Positions 8,972 through 17,383 of a stretch of 64,000 nucleotides of DNA are shown one piece after another. Position 1 is the first letter of the stretch. Each line of letters opens with the position of its first letter. The DNA comes from Lutibaculum baratangense AMV1 (GTDB taxonomy: Bacteria > Pseudomonadota > Alphaproteobacteria > Rhizobiales > Tepidamorphaceae). The stretch spans positions 62,001 through 126,000 of the forward strand of contig NZ_AWXZ01000015.1 of assembly GCF_000496075.1 (NCBI RefSeq), written 5' to 3'. The notes beneath the pieces were generated by a model. That model saw only the letters and a program-made list of their open reading frames with translations, was not told where the DNA came from and made no database searches. The position numbers and the translations under genes are program-made.

Positions 8972-10618
8972 TCACGAGGGATCCACCAGCGCCTCCAGCG
9001 CCTCGATCCGGTCGGCCTCGCGCGGCGGCTTGTCCCATCTGAGGCGCGCCACGCGGGGAAACCGCATCGCGAGGCCCGACTTGTGGCGGCCCGAGCGGGC
9101 AAGCCCCTCGAACGCGACCTCCAGCACGAGCCCCTGGTCGAGCTCGTGCACGACCTCGCGCACCGGGCCGAAGCGGTTCACCGTGTTCTGGCGCACGAAG
9201 CGGTCGATGCGCCTCAACTCCTCGTCGGTGAAGCCGAAATAGGCCTTGCCCACCGGCACCAGCTCGTCGGCCCCACCCTCGCCCTGCCGCCACACGCCGA
9301 ACGTGTAGTCGGAATAGAAGGACGAGCGCTTGCCGTGGCCGCGCTGCGCGTACATCAGGACGGCGTCGACCGTGTGCGGGTCGCGCTTCCACTTGTACCA
9401 GTGGCCCTTCGGGCGCCCCGCGAGATAGGGGCTGTCGAGCCGCTTGATCATCACGCCCTCGACGGCCGCCGCGTCCTCGCCGGCGCCGTGCCCCGCAGGG
9501 TCGGCGCGCGCTGCGGCCAGGGCCTCCCAGCCGTCGAATGTCACGATCGGCGAGAGGTCGACGCGGTCGCCACCGAGCCGACCCACCAGCGCCTCGAGCC
9601 GTGTCCGCCGCTCGGCGAAGGGTAGGGGGCGCAGGTCCTCCCCGTCCTCCGAGAGAAGGTCGTATGCGCGCAGATGCGCGGGATAGTCCTTCAGCATCCT
9701 CGCGGTCACATTCTTCCGGTTCAGGCGCTGCTGCAGCTCGTTGAAGGACTGGACGAGCCCCTCGCGCATGACGAGAAGCTCGCCGTCGATCGCGCCCTCG
9801 AAGTCGAGCGCCTCGACGAGGTCGGGGAAGGCGCCGGAGATGTCGTCGCCCGTCCGGCTGTAGAGCCGCTTCGCGAGAGCCCCATGCGCGTCGCGCCCGC
9901 ACACGGCCTGGATGCGGATGCCGTCCCACTTCCATTCGGCGGAGAAGTCGCCCGCCTCCATCTTCTGAAAGTCGCCGTCCTCGATCGCATGACTGAGCAT
10001 GGCCGGACGGAACGGCACGGGGTCCGACACGTCGGGCCGCTCGCCGCGCCCTTCGGCCCAGGCGAAGAGCTCTTCGTATGGCGCCTCGAGCCCGTGCCAG
10101 ATCTCCTCGACGTCCGCCGGCTCCAGATCGCCGAGCTCCGCCACCGCGGTCTTCGCGAGCCTGGCCGACACGCCGACGCGCAAGGATCCCGTGATGAGCT
10201 TCAGGAGCGCCCAGCGGCCGGTCTCGTCGAGCCGGTCGAGCCAGTTCGACAGGAGGCTCGGGATCTCGCTCCTGCCGGCGACGTGCAGAGCCTCGACGAT
10301 CTCCGGCAGCGTCGGGGCGGTGCCGTGCTCGCCCGCCCGCGCGGCGAGGGCCGGCCAGAGCAGCGCCACTGTTTCGGAGAGGTCGCCAACATAGTCGTAG
10401 GACATGCGGAAGAGGATCGGGTCCGTGCGCTCCTCGACGAGCGCGCGGATGAGCGCGGGCTTGGCGTATCGGAACCCCATGTCGCCCGTGAGCGCCGCCA
10501 GTGCGTAGCCGCGCGCGGGATCCGGCACCTCGCGGAAATACTCCGCCATCAGCGCGAGCTTGCCGTTCCGGCGCGGCTCGTAGCTCAGCCTGTCGAGAAG
10601 GTGGGCGAAGCGGTTCAT
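8972..10618 (-). CDS. ATP-dependent DNA ligase (cisplatin damage response type)
   Basis: A 548-residue ATP-dependent DNA ligase. The nucleotidyltransferase motif I is EWKWDGIR, with Lys230 as the AMP-accepting lysine. It is preceded by an all-helical DNA-binding domain (about residues 1-200) and followed by motifs such as DGELLVM, EGVMIKRLDSPY and KWKRD. This is the class that travels with an exonuclease, a DEXH helicase and the PdeM endonuclease (TIGR04120-04123 families), all present in this window. It seals nicks during a damage response separate from the NAD-dependent LigA. Start at 10618 follows GGAAGACGAG. The gene is last in a minus-strand run exonuclease - NTF2-like - ligase, 16 bases after the NTF2-like gene. 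Confidence 0.93.
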   Translation of the reverse strand: MNRFAHLLDRLSYEPRRNGKLALMAEYFREVPDPARGYALAALTGDMGFRYAKPALIRALVEERTDPILFRMSYDYVGDLSETVALLWPALAARAGEHGTAPTLPEIVEALHVAGRSEIPSLLSNWLDRLDETGRWALLKLITGSLRVGVSARLAKTAVAELGDLEPADVEEIWHGLEAPYEELFAWAEGRGERPDVSDPVPFRPAMLSHAIEDGDFQKMEAGDFSAEWKWDGIRIQAVCGRDAHGALAKRLYSRTGDDISGAFPDLVEALDFEGAIDGELLVMREGLVQSFNELQQRLNRKNVTARMLKDYPAHLRAYDLLSEDGEDLRPLPFAERRTRLEALVGRLGGDRVDLSPIVTFDGWEALAAARADPAGHGAGEDAAAVEGVMIKRLDSPYLAGRPKGHWYKWKRDPHTVDAVLMYAQRGHGKRSSFYSDYTFGVWRQGEGGADELVPVGKAYFGFTDEELRRIDRFVRQNTVNRFGPVREVVHELDQGLVLEVAFEGLARSGRHKSGLAMRFPRVARLRWDKPPREADRIEALEALVDPS

Positions 10619-10634
10619 CCGCTCGTCTTCCGCC

Positions 10635-11039
10635 TCACTCGTTCACGATCGAGGCCACGAGCCACTGGTCGTCGTCGCGGATCAGGAGGTAATGGCAGGC
10701 AAACGACATCGCCTCCTCGCCGCCCTCGCGCTCGTGCGTCCAGTGAAGGGTCGCGTGCGCTGTGTCGCCCGAGATCGCCTGGTGGAGGATCTCGTAGCGG
10801 GTGTGCACCACCTCCTCGCGCTCGAGCACGCCGAACAGCGCCTCGATGTTCTCCAAGAGCTCCTCCTCGTCGGCGAAGACGTTGCCCTTGCCGAACTGCC
10901 AGATCGTGCAGGGGTAAGCGAAGCAGTCGGCCAGCGCCTGCGGCTCGTAGTCGTCATAGGCGGTGGCGTAGTCGTCGAAGAGGTCGGACAGCGAGGGAAC
11001 CTCCGCTTCGTGCTCCGCGCCTGGATCGCTCGTGCTCAT
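10635..11039 (-). CDS. NTF2/SnoaL-like fold protein within the ligase operon
   Basis: A 134-residue soluble protein resembling the NTF2-like superfamily (SnoaL or DUF4440-like). It has an N-terminal helix LFDDYATAYDDYEPQALADCFAYPC, a mid-section EIL-type strand, and a C-terminal strand pair ending CHYLLIRDDDQWLVASIV. Such folds make small ligand-binding or scaffold proteins; no catalytic residue can be named. It has an excellent ribosome site (AGGAGGAAGG) and sits 10 bases after the exonuclease and 16 bases before the ligase. It must therefore be co-expressed with the repair genes. I do not recall it as a fixed member of this repair cassette. Confidence 0.75.
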   Translation of the reverse strand: MSTSDPGAEHEAEVPSLSDLFDDYATAYDDYEPQALADCFAYPCTIWQFGKGNVFADEEELLENIEALFGVLEREEVVHTRYEILHQAISGDTAHATLHWTHEREGGEEAMSFACHYLLIRDDDQWLVASIVNE

Positions 11040-11049
11040 GGCCTTCCTC

Positions 11050-12066
11050 CTATTCGATCTCGCTCTCGTCGTAACCGACGATGCGTAACGGTCTGGCGCG
11101 CACGCCGTTCGTCTCCGCCCAGTGAACGAGGGCGTCCTCCTGGCCGTGCGTCACCCAGAGCTCGGAGCACCCGGTCTCGACGACGGTGCGGCAGAGATCG
11201 TCCCAGTCCGCATGGTCCGATATCACGAGCGGCAGCTCCACGCCGCGCTGCCTGGCCCGGGCGCGCACGCGCATCCAGCCAGACGCGAAGGCGGTGATCG
11301 GGTCGGCGAAGCGGCGCGACCAGCGGTCCTGCAGCGCCGAAGGCGGGCACATCACGATTTCGCCCGGCAGCTTGTCGCCCCCCTTCTTCTCCTGTCCCGT
11401 CGCCGGTTCGAGCGGCCCGAGGTCGACGCCGTGGCGCTCGTAGAGCGCGCACAGGGATTCGAGCGCCCCATGCAGGTAGATCGTCCGGTCGTGGCCCGCC
11501 TGCCGCAGGAGCGCGATCACGCGCTGCGCCTTTCCGAGCGCGTAGGCACCGACGAGGTGGGTGCGGTCGGGGAAGAGCTTCAGGGAATCGAGCAGCCCCT
11601 GCACCTCGCGGCTGGCCGGCGGGTGCCGGAAGACGGGAAGCCCGAACGTCGCCTCGGTGATCAGCACGTCGCAGGGCACGAACTCGAAGCCGCGGCAGGT
11701 CGGGTCGGCCTCGCGCTTGTAGTCGCCGGTCGCGACGATCCGCATGCCGTTCGCCTCGACAGAGATCTGGGCGGAGCCCAGGCAGTGCCCGGCGGGGTGG
11801 AACGTCACCGTCACGTCGCCGATCCGGATCGGCTCGCCGAGCCTCGCCTCCTGCTGCTCGTCGCCTGAGCCCAAGCCCAGCCGTGCCCGCATGATGTCGA
11901 GCGTCTCCCGCGTCGCCAGCACATGCGCGTGTCCGGCGCGCGCGTGATCGGAATGTCCATGCGTGATCAGCGCCCGGTCGACCGGCTTCAGCGGATCGAT
12001 GAAGAAGCCGCCCATCGGGCAGCACAGGCCTTCGGAGGTCGGGCAGAGAAGATCTTCGGGGCGCAA
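11050..12066 (-). CDS. Ligase-associated exonuclease (metallo-beta-lactamase / beta-CASP type)
   Basis: A 338-residue nuclease of the metallo-beta-lactamase fold, matching the ligase-associated DNA damage response exonuclease family (TIGR04122). The metal site motif HGHSDHARAGH is at about residues 36-46. FHPAGHCLGSAQ and the strand ATGDYKRE supply further ligands. The C-terminal SDHADWDDL and VTHGQEDALVHWAE are beta-CASP features. It opens with RPEDLLCPTSEGLCCPMGGFFIDP, matching the usual family N-terminus, so I accept the TTG at 12066 even though no ribosome site is visible. First gene of the minus-strand repair operon. Confidence 0.92.
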   Translation of the reverse strand: MRPEDLLCPTSEGLCCPMGGFFIDPLKPVDRALITHGHSDHARAGHAHVLATRETLDIMRARLGLGSGDEQQEARLGEPIRIGDVTVTFHPAGHCLGSAQISVEANGMRIVATGDYKREADPTCRGFEFVPCDVLITEATFGLPVFRHPPASREVQGLLDSLKLFPDRTHLVGAYALGKAQRVIALLRQAGHDRTIYLHGALESLCALYERHGVDLGPLEPATGQEKKGGDKLPGEIVMCPPSALQDRWSRRFADPITAFASGWMRVRARARQRGVELPLVISDHADWDDLCRTVVETGCSELWVTHGQEDALVHWAETNGVRARPLRIVGYDESEIE

Positions 12067-12259
12067 GGACGGCTCGCGGGGTCTGTCGTCGGGAGTCCTA
12101 ATCTAGGTCGGGAGCCCGGGAACTTGTATGGCTGGCCCCGGAGGACAGCCCGTCAGCTCTGTCCCGCGGCAACGGCTGCATCAATCCCAGCTTCCACTCG
12201 AGGCGACGCAATTCGAACGGGAGAGACGCACCCGCCACGGTCTGCGCGCCTGCCGGCCA

Positions 12260-12787
12260 TCAGTCCAAAGCACCTCCCGGATCAGCCGGCCCGTCGTCGC
12301 GGGTGGCAGACGGCGGGTCGACGCGATCCCGGAAGGCCGCGATGCACGGCCTCAAGCTCGAGGCCAGGCGGCGCGCAGCTTCGATTGAAGGACCCGCCAA
12401 TGTGGGGTCGAAATTGTCGTAATCGTGCGTCGCTCTGTGCCTGAAGCGCCGAGATTCATCCACGTCGCGCGCAACATCAGGCTCGAGAATGGCCGGACGA
12501 ACGCGACCAGGCGTGGACACGGCCCGAGAAACGCGCCTGACGAGGTCCGCATGGGTATGCCCACCGACCGGAGCCTCTTCACCCAGGATCTGCAAGATCC
12601 GCCTCAAGGCACCTTCAAGCGACGTATGCGCGGATTGCATCGCGTGGAGGAGCGCCATCCGCGCGCGGTAACCCGAGATGCCCCCGTCGTCGAACCCGCC
12701 CTCGTCGGCCAGCCGCGCAGCATTGCCGAAATGTCGGCACGCGGAGTCGAGATCGTCCTCGACCTCGATCCATCGAGCATCCGTCAT
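12260..12787 (-). CDS. HepT-like ribonuclease toxin
   Basis: A 175-residue helical protein of the HepT (HEPN) type, predicted toxin of a type VII toxin-antitoxin pair. The HEPN catalytic signature R-x4-H-x-Y is present as Arg116-HRAT-His121-Asp-Tyr123 in RRFRHRATHDYDNF. HepT acts as an RNase, and the Tyr of this motif is the residue that MntA-type antitoxins AMPylate. It is longer than classic 130-140-residue HepT, with an N-terminal segment WIEVEDDLDSACRHFGNAARL. The ATG at 12787 overlaps the stop of the upstream nucleotidyltransferase gene in an ATGA, so production is translationally coupled to the antitoxin. It lies between the two arms of a DNA-repair island. Confidence 0.82.
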   Translation of the reverse strand: MTDARWIEVEDDLDSACRHFGNAARLADEGGFDDGGISGYRARMALLHAMQSAHTSLEGALRRILQILGEEAPVGGHTHADLVRRVSRAVSTPGRVRPAILEPDVARDVDESRRFRHRATHDYDNFDPTLAGPSIEAARRLASSLRPCIAAFRDRVDPPSATRDDGPADPGGALD

Positions 12788-13137
12788 GAGAGGATGAGGC
12801 CCCTGCTCACGACCCGTTCCGCGAATGCGGCCGTGGTGGTTCGCGCGTCGTGGATGTCCAGCGGCACCTGATGCCGCGCGCAGACGTCTTCCGCAAACAA
12901 CCACGCGTCCGTCGTCTGGCCCGCAGGGAAGTCGATCAAGACGTCGAGATCGCTATCGAAGCGAAGCGTCCCTTCGGCATAGGAACCGAAGATGACGTAT
13001 CTCCCCCCATGCTCACTGGCGTATCTGCGAAGCTCGCGAACGGCGGCGTCGGCGGCCAGCTTTCGCCGCGTGGCTTCATTGCGTTTCCGTTCGGCCAAGG
13101 TCGTAACCCGGGGCGAGGGTGCATCGCTGCCGGCCAT
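12784..13137 (-). CDS. MntA-like nucleotidyltransferase antitoxin
   Basis: A 117-residue minimal nucleotidyltransferase (MNT). The motif GSYAEGTLRFDSDLDVLID at residues 51-69 fits G-S-x10-D-x-D exactly, with metal-binding Asp63 and Asp65. MntA antitoxins use ATP to AMPylate the tyrosine of HepT and silence it. The start at 13137 has a strong GGAGGACTT ribosome site, stronger than that of the toxin, as expected for an antitoxin made in excess. The N-terminus is basic and helical (LAERKRNEATRRK). Open frame continues upstream to 13281 but without a ribosome site. An inverted repeat at 13186-13203 may be its operator. Confidence 0.85.
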   Translation of the reverse strand: MAGSDAPSPRVTTLAERKRNEATRRKLAADAAVRELRRYASEHGGRYVIFGSYAEGTLRFDSDLDVLIDFPAGQTTDAWLFAEDVCARHQVPLDIHDARTTTAAFAERVVSRGLILS

Positions 13138-13185
13138 CGAAGTCCTCCACGCGGGGCCATGACACGCCCAGCACCTGACTCGAAG

Positions 13186-13203
13186 GTGACCTGCGACGGT
13201 CAC
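13186..13203. promoter_or_regulatory. Inverted repeat upstream of mntA
   Basis: GTGACC-6 bases-GGTCAC, a perfect 6-bp inverted repeat lying 49-66 bases before the mntA start codon. Its position suits a repressor operator for the toxin-antitoxin pair. No T-run follows, so it is not a terminator. The role is inferred from position only. Confidence 0.3.
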
Positions 13204-13389
13204 GCAATCGAGGCTTCGAATGTAGCCGAAACACGTCCAGACTTCAGCCATCAAGGTCCGGAGACGCAGTGGTGGTGGCATTTGCCACCGAGCGCCTGGC
13301 CGTTCTTGGCGTGCCCGGTTCGAGCGCGCTCCCGCCGCGGCACCCGACGCAATGGCGCGATCCCTCCACAGGCACTACCTTTTCCTCCA

Positions 13390-15927
13390 ATGGATGATCT
13401 CGTGACCGATCCGGAGGCCGGCCTCCTCCCCGAGCCTTTCGCGTCGTGGTTCGCGGAGAAAGGCTGGACGCCGCGCGCGCACCAGCTCGACCTTCTGGCC
13501 AGGGCGCGCGCCGGGCGCTCCTCGCTCCTCATCGCCCCGACCGGCGCCGGCAAGACGCTCGCGGGCTTCCTGCCGAGCCTCGTCGAGCTCTCCGGGATGC
13601 CGCGCGACCGGAAGGGCTCGAAGCTCCACACGCTCTACGTCTCGCCGCTGAAGGCGCTCGCCGTCGACGTCGCCCGCAACGTCGAGATGCCGCTCGCGCA
13701 GATGGGGCTCGGCGTCCGCGTCGAGACGCGGACGGGGGACACGCCGCAGGTCAAGCGAACGAGGCAGCGCACCGATCCGCCCGAGATCCTGATGACGACG
13801 CCCGAGCAGATCGCGCTCCTGATCGCGTCGAAGGAGGCGCCGAAGCTCTTCCAGAACCTGAAGGTCGTCATCCTCGACGAGCTCCACGCCCTCGTCACCT
13901 CGAAGCGCGGCGACCTCCTCGCCCTCGGTCTCGCGCGCCTGAGGTCCTATGCGCCGGGGCTCCGCGTCGTCGGCCTGTCGGCGACCGTCGCGGATCCGGA
14001 TGCGCTCGCCCGCTGGCCGATGCCGCAGGGCACGCCGGAGGACAAGGCCGACCTGATCACCGTGAAGGGCGGGGTCGCGCCCGACGTGAGGATCCTCGAA
14101 CCGGAGGCGCGCGTGCCCTGGGCCGGTCATTCCGGCCGCCATGCCTTCGCTTCGGTCTACGAGGCGATCCGGCAGACCGGCACGAGCCTCGTCTTCGTCA
14201 ACACCCGCAGCCAGGCGGAGATGGTCTTCCAGGCACTGTGGCACATGAACGACGACGGCCTGCCGATCGCCCTCCATCACGGCTCGCTCGACGTGCAGCA
14301 GCGCCGCAAGGTCGAGGCCGCGATGGCGGCGGGCGTGCTTCGCGCGGTGGTCTGCACCTCGACCCTCGACCTCGGCATCGACTGGGGCGACGTCGACCTC
14401 GTGATCCATCTCGGTGCGCCGAAGGGGGCGAGCCGGCTCGCCCAGCGCATTGGCCGCTCAAACCATCGCTTCGACGAGCCGTCCCGCGCGCTCCTCGTGT
14501 CCGCCAACCGGTTCGAGGTGATGGAGTGCCAGGCGGCGATCGAGGCGCTGCGGGACGGCGCGCAGGACACACCGCCGCCGCGGCGCGGCGGGCTCGACGT
14601 CCTCGCCCAGCACGTCCTCGGCACGGCCTGCGCGGAAGCCTTCGACGCCGAAGCGCTCTACGACGAGATCGTCACGGCCGAGCCCTATGCCGATCTCGAT
14701 CATTTCACCTTCGAGAAGGTCGTCGACTTCGTCGCCACCGGCGGCTACGCGCTCAGGGCCTACGAGCGCTACGCGAAGATCCGCAGGCGGCCCGATGGAA
14801 AGTGGCGGCTCTCCCATCCCTCGATCGCGCAAGCCTACCGGCTGAATGTCGGCACGATCGTCGAGGCGCCGATGCTGAAGGTGAGGCTCGTCCGGGCGGG
14901 CCGCTCGAAGGCGCTCGCCGGAGGCCGGGTGCTGGGCGAGATCGAGGAATGGTTCATCGAGCAGCTCTCGGTCGGCGACACCTTCGTCTTCGCGGGCCAG
15001 GTGCTGCGCTTCGAGGGCCTGCGGGAAGCCGAGGCCTATGTCTCGCGCTCACGCACCGAGGACCCGAAGATCCCCTCCTACCAGGGCGGCAAGTTCCCGC
15101 TCTCGACCTATCTCGCCGACCGCGTGCGCCACATGCTGCACGACGAGGCGCAGTGGCGGGGCTTGCCGGGCGAGGTCGGCGAGTGGCTCGGGATCCAGAA
15201 GGCGCGCTCGGTGGTCCCCGAAGCGGGCGAGCTTCTGGTCGAGACCTTTGCCCGCGCGACGCGCTTCTACATGGTCGCCTATCCCTTCGAGGGGCGGCTC
15301 GCGCACCAGACGCTCGGCATGCTCCTGACCCGCCGGCTCGAGCGCGCCCGCGCGCGGCCCCTCGGCTTCGTCGCCAGCGAATACGCGCTCGCGATCTGGG
15401 GCCTCGCCGACATGGGCGCGATGGTAAGGAAGGGCCGCCTGTCGATCGCGGACCTCTTCGACGAGGACATGCTCGGCGACGACCTCGAGGCGTGGCTCGA
15501 CGAGTCGATGCTCCTGAAGCGCACCTTCCGCAACTGCGCGGTCATCTCCGGCATGATCGAGCGACGCTCGCCCGGCAAGGAGAAGTCGGGCCGACAGGTC
15601 ACCGTCTCCTCCGATCTCGTCTACGATGTGCTGCGCGAGCACGAGCCGGATCACATCCTCCTCCAGGCGACGCGGGAGGATGCGGCGACCGGTCTCCTCG
15701 ACATCCGTCGCCTCGGTGACATGCTGAAGCGGATCCGGGGCCGAATCAGGCATATGGATCTCGACCGCGTCTCGCCTCTCGCCGTGCCCGTCATGCTCGA
15801 GATCGGGCGCGAGCGGGTCGGCGGCGACGCCGAGGAGGGGCTGCTCGCGGACGCGGCCGAGGATCTGATCGAGGAGGCGATGGGTGCGGGCTACGGCGGT
15901 TCCGGAGCGCGTGGAGGCGGAGGCTGA
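13390..15927 (+). CDS. Ligase-associated DEXH-box helicase (Lhr-like)
   Basis: An 845-residue superfamily 2 helicase of the ligase-associated DNA damage response type (TIGR04121, Lhr-like). Walker A APTGAGKT is at about residues 48-55, motif II ILDELH (DEXH) near 162, and motif III LSATVAD near 196. The C-terminal RecA domain has STLDLGIDWGDVDLVIHLG and motif VI QRIGRSNHR near 352, followed by the long Lhr-type C-terminal region. Predicted to unwind DNA or R-loops in repair together with the ligase and nucleases nearby. I place the start at the ATG at 13390 because family similarity begins there; it has no clear ribosome site, and GTG 13402 is an alternative. PdeM overlaps its 3' end. Confidence 0.92.
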   Translation: MDDLVTDPEAGLLPEPFASWFAEKGWTPRAHQLDLLARARAGRSSLLIAPTGAGKTLAGFLPSLVELSGMPRDRKGSKLHTLYVSPLKALAVDVARNVEMPLAQMGLGVRVETRTGDTPQVKRTRQRTDPPEILMTTPEQIALLIASKEAPKLFQNLKVVILDELHALVTSKRGDLLALGLARLRSYAPGLRVVGLSATVADPDALARWPMPQGTPEDKADLITVKGGVAPDVRILEPEARVPWAGHSGRHAFASVYEAIRQTGTSLVFVNTRSQAEMVFQALWHMNDDGLPIALHHGSLDVQQRRKVEAAMAAGVLRAVVCTSTLDLGIDWGDVDLVIHLGAPKGASRLAQRIGRSNHRFDEPSRALLVSANRFEVMECQAAIEALRDGAQDTPPPRRGGLDVLAQHVLGTACAEAFDAEALYDEIVTAEPYADLDHFTFEKVVDFVATGGYALRAYERYAKIRRRPDGKWRLSHPSIAQAYRLNVGTIVEAPMLKVRLVRAGRSKALAGGRVLGEIEEWFIEQLSVGDTFVFAGQVLRFEGLREAEAYVSRSRTEDPKIPSYQGGKFPLSTYLADRVRHMLHDEAQWRGLPGEVGEWLGIQKARSVVPEAGELLVETFARATRFYMVAYPFEGRLAHQTLGMLLTRRLERARARPLGFVASEYALAIWGLADMGAMVRKGRLSIADLFDEDMLGDDLEAWLDESMLLKRTFRNCAVISGMIERRSPGKEKSGRQVTVSSDLVYDVLREHEPDHILLQATREDAATGLLDIRRLGDMLKRIRGRIRHMDLDRVSPLAVPVMLEIGRERVGGDAEEGLLADAAEDLIEEAMGAGYGGSGARGGGG

Positions 15928-16615
15928 GACGGTGAGGACCGTCGGGCTCTGCGGCCACGAGGTCGCGCTCGATCCGGCCGGCGCCCTGTGGTGGGCGGCC
16001 GAGCGCACGCTCGTCGTCTCCGACCTCCATCTCGAGAAGGGCTCCTCGCTCGCCCGCCGCGGTCAGCTCCTGCCGCCCTACGACACGGCGGCGACGCTTC
16101 GGCGCCTCGCGGCACTGGTGGAGACCTATCTGCCCGCCCGCGTCGTCTGCCTCGGCGATTCCTTCCACGACCGTCGCGCCGCCGAGCGGCTCGCGCCCGC
16201 GGCGCGCGACACGGTTCGTGCTCTCCAGCGCGGCCGGGACTGGATCTGGATCGCCGGCAATCACGACCGCGACGCGCCCGCCGGGCTCGGCGGCGAGGCC
16301 ATGGCGGAGCTGAACCTGAACGGCCTCGCCTTCCGGCACGAGCCTCGCGCCGGCGACTGCCGGGGCGAGGTGGCGGGTCATCTCCACCCGGCCGCCAAGC
16401 TTCGCCTGCGCGGCCGCGGCCTCCGGCGGCGCTGCTTCGTGACGGACGGCGCGCGCCTCGTCATGCCGTCCTTCGGCGCCTACACGGGGGGCTTGAACGT
16501 GCTCGACGCCGCATGGAGCCCGCTCTTCCCGCCGCGCGGCTTCGCGGCGTGGTTGCTCGGCGGCCGAGGGGTCTACGGCTTTCCCGCGCGCCTGCTCCTG
16601 CCGGACGCGGCGTGA
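15884..16615 (+). CDS. pdeM: Ligase-associated endonuclease PdeM (calcineurin-like phosphoesterase)
   Basis: A 243-residue metallophosphoesterase matching the ligase-associated DNA damage response endonuclease PdeM. The dinuclear-metal motifs appear in order: SDLHLEKG, GDSFHD, GNHD and GHLHP. These are the D-x-H, G-D-x-x-D/H, G-N-H-D and G-H-x-H signatures of calcineurin-type enzymes. The GTG at 15884 overlaps the helicase end by 44 bases; a GTG at 15911 is a possible shorter start. With the helicase it forms the plus-strand arm of the repair island. The gene ends 3 bases from the stop of the convergent TIGR02186-type gene. Confidence 0.92.
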   Translation: MRATAVPERVEAEAETVRTVGLCGHEVALDPAGALWWAAERTLVVSDLHLEKGSSLARRGQLLPPYDTAATLRRLAALVETYLPARVVCLGDSFHDRRAAERLAPAARDTVRALQRGRDWIWIAGNHDRDAPAGLGGEAMAELNLNGLAFRHEPRAGDCRGEVAGHLHPAAKLRLRGRGLRRRCFVTDGARLVMPSFGAYTGGLNVLDAAWSPLFPPRGFAAWLLGGRGVYGFPARLLLPDAA

Positions 16616-16618
16616 GGA

Positions 16619-17383
16619 TCAGTCGCGCCGGAACACGACGCCCGCGAACCAGCCCGCGAACACGGCGAGTATGACGGCCGCGATGCCGTAGAGCAGCGGC
16701 TGGTCGAGGGCGAGGTCGAACACCGCCGCCTCGAATCCGGTCTTCATGACCCAGAAGCCCAGTTGCTCCTCGCCCACGAGCGCGCCGTCGGCGAAGATGT
16801 AGACGTTCGCCCGATACCCGCCCGTGTCGATGTTGGCGGGTAGCGGGATGCGCGTCATGAAGACCGTCGGCTCCACCATCGCGACCGCGCGGGCCTTCTC
16901 GATATAGAGGTTCTGCGCCGCCTTCCGGCGCACGAGCGCCTCGCGGAAGGCTGCCGGGTCCGCCGGCCGCGTGGCCTCCTCGGGCTCGAGATCGAGATTG
17001 GCGAGCCCGATCTGGAGGCGCTTCAGCGTGCCGGTCTGCGGCAGCCGGCTGATCGGGTGGCTCGACAGTGCGGCGTAGTAGGATGGCACGTTCATGAACG
17101 TCGCCGACTCGGTGTTCATCCAGATCCCGGCGACCCGGTCCTTGCGGCGGGTGACGAGATTCTCGGTGGGGCCCCGCACCGTCACGACGACCGTGTAGCC
17201 ATGCGCCCGGCCGACCGTGTTCGCGTCGCGCTGGATGACGCCGAACAGCGTGAGCTCGGTGCCCACGAAGTTCGACTGGATGTTGACGACGGTGTCGGAG
17301 AGGCCCGCGACGACCCTCTCGGCCCGCGCGGGCACCGCAGCCGCCGCCAGCATCAGGAGAAGGAGGGCCAGCCGCCGCAGCAT
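16619..17383 (-). CDS. TIGR02186-type periplasmic protein, partner of TSUP transporter
   Basis: A 254-residue protein of the TIGR02186 family of alphaproteobacteria, function unknown. It has a signal peptide (MLRRLALLLLMLAAAAVPARA), a beta-rich periplasmic part beginning ERVVAGLSDTVVNIQSNFVGTELTLFG, and a C-terminal membrane anchor (YGIAAVILAVFAGWFAGVVF) followed by a basic tail. The ATG overlaps the stop of the upstream TauE/SafE-type gene as TGATG, so the two are translationally coupled. Members of this family regularly accompany such transporters, so a role as accessory or substrate-presenting subunit is inferred. Confidence 0.85.
   Translation of the reverse strand: MLRRLALLLLMLAAAAVPARAERVVAGLSDTVVNIQSNFVGTELTLFGVIQRDANTVGRAHGYTVVVTVRGPTENLVTRRKDRVAGIWMNTESATFMNVPSYYAALSSHPISRLPQTGTLKRLQIGLANLDLEPEEATRPADPAAFREALVRRKAAQNLYIEKARAVAMVEPTVFMTRIPLPANIDTGGYRANVYIFADGALVGEEQLGFWVMKTGFEAAVFDLALDQPLLYGIAAVILAVFAGWFAGVVFRRD

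Noticed and set aside
12067-13389. LexA (SOS) box search around the repair island promoters
   Set aside because: I found no GAAC-N7-GAAC or GTTC-N7-GTTC element near the starts of the exonuclease or helicase genes, so SOS control is not claimed.
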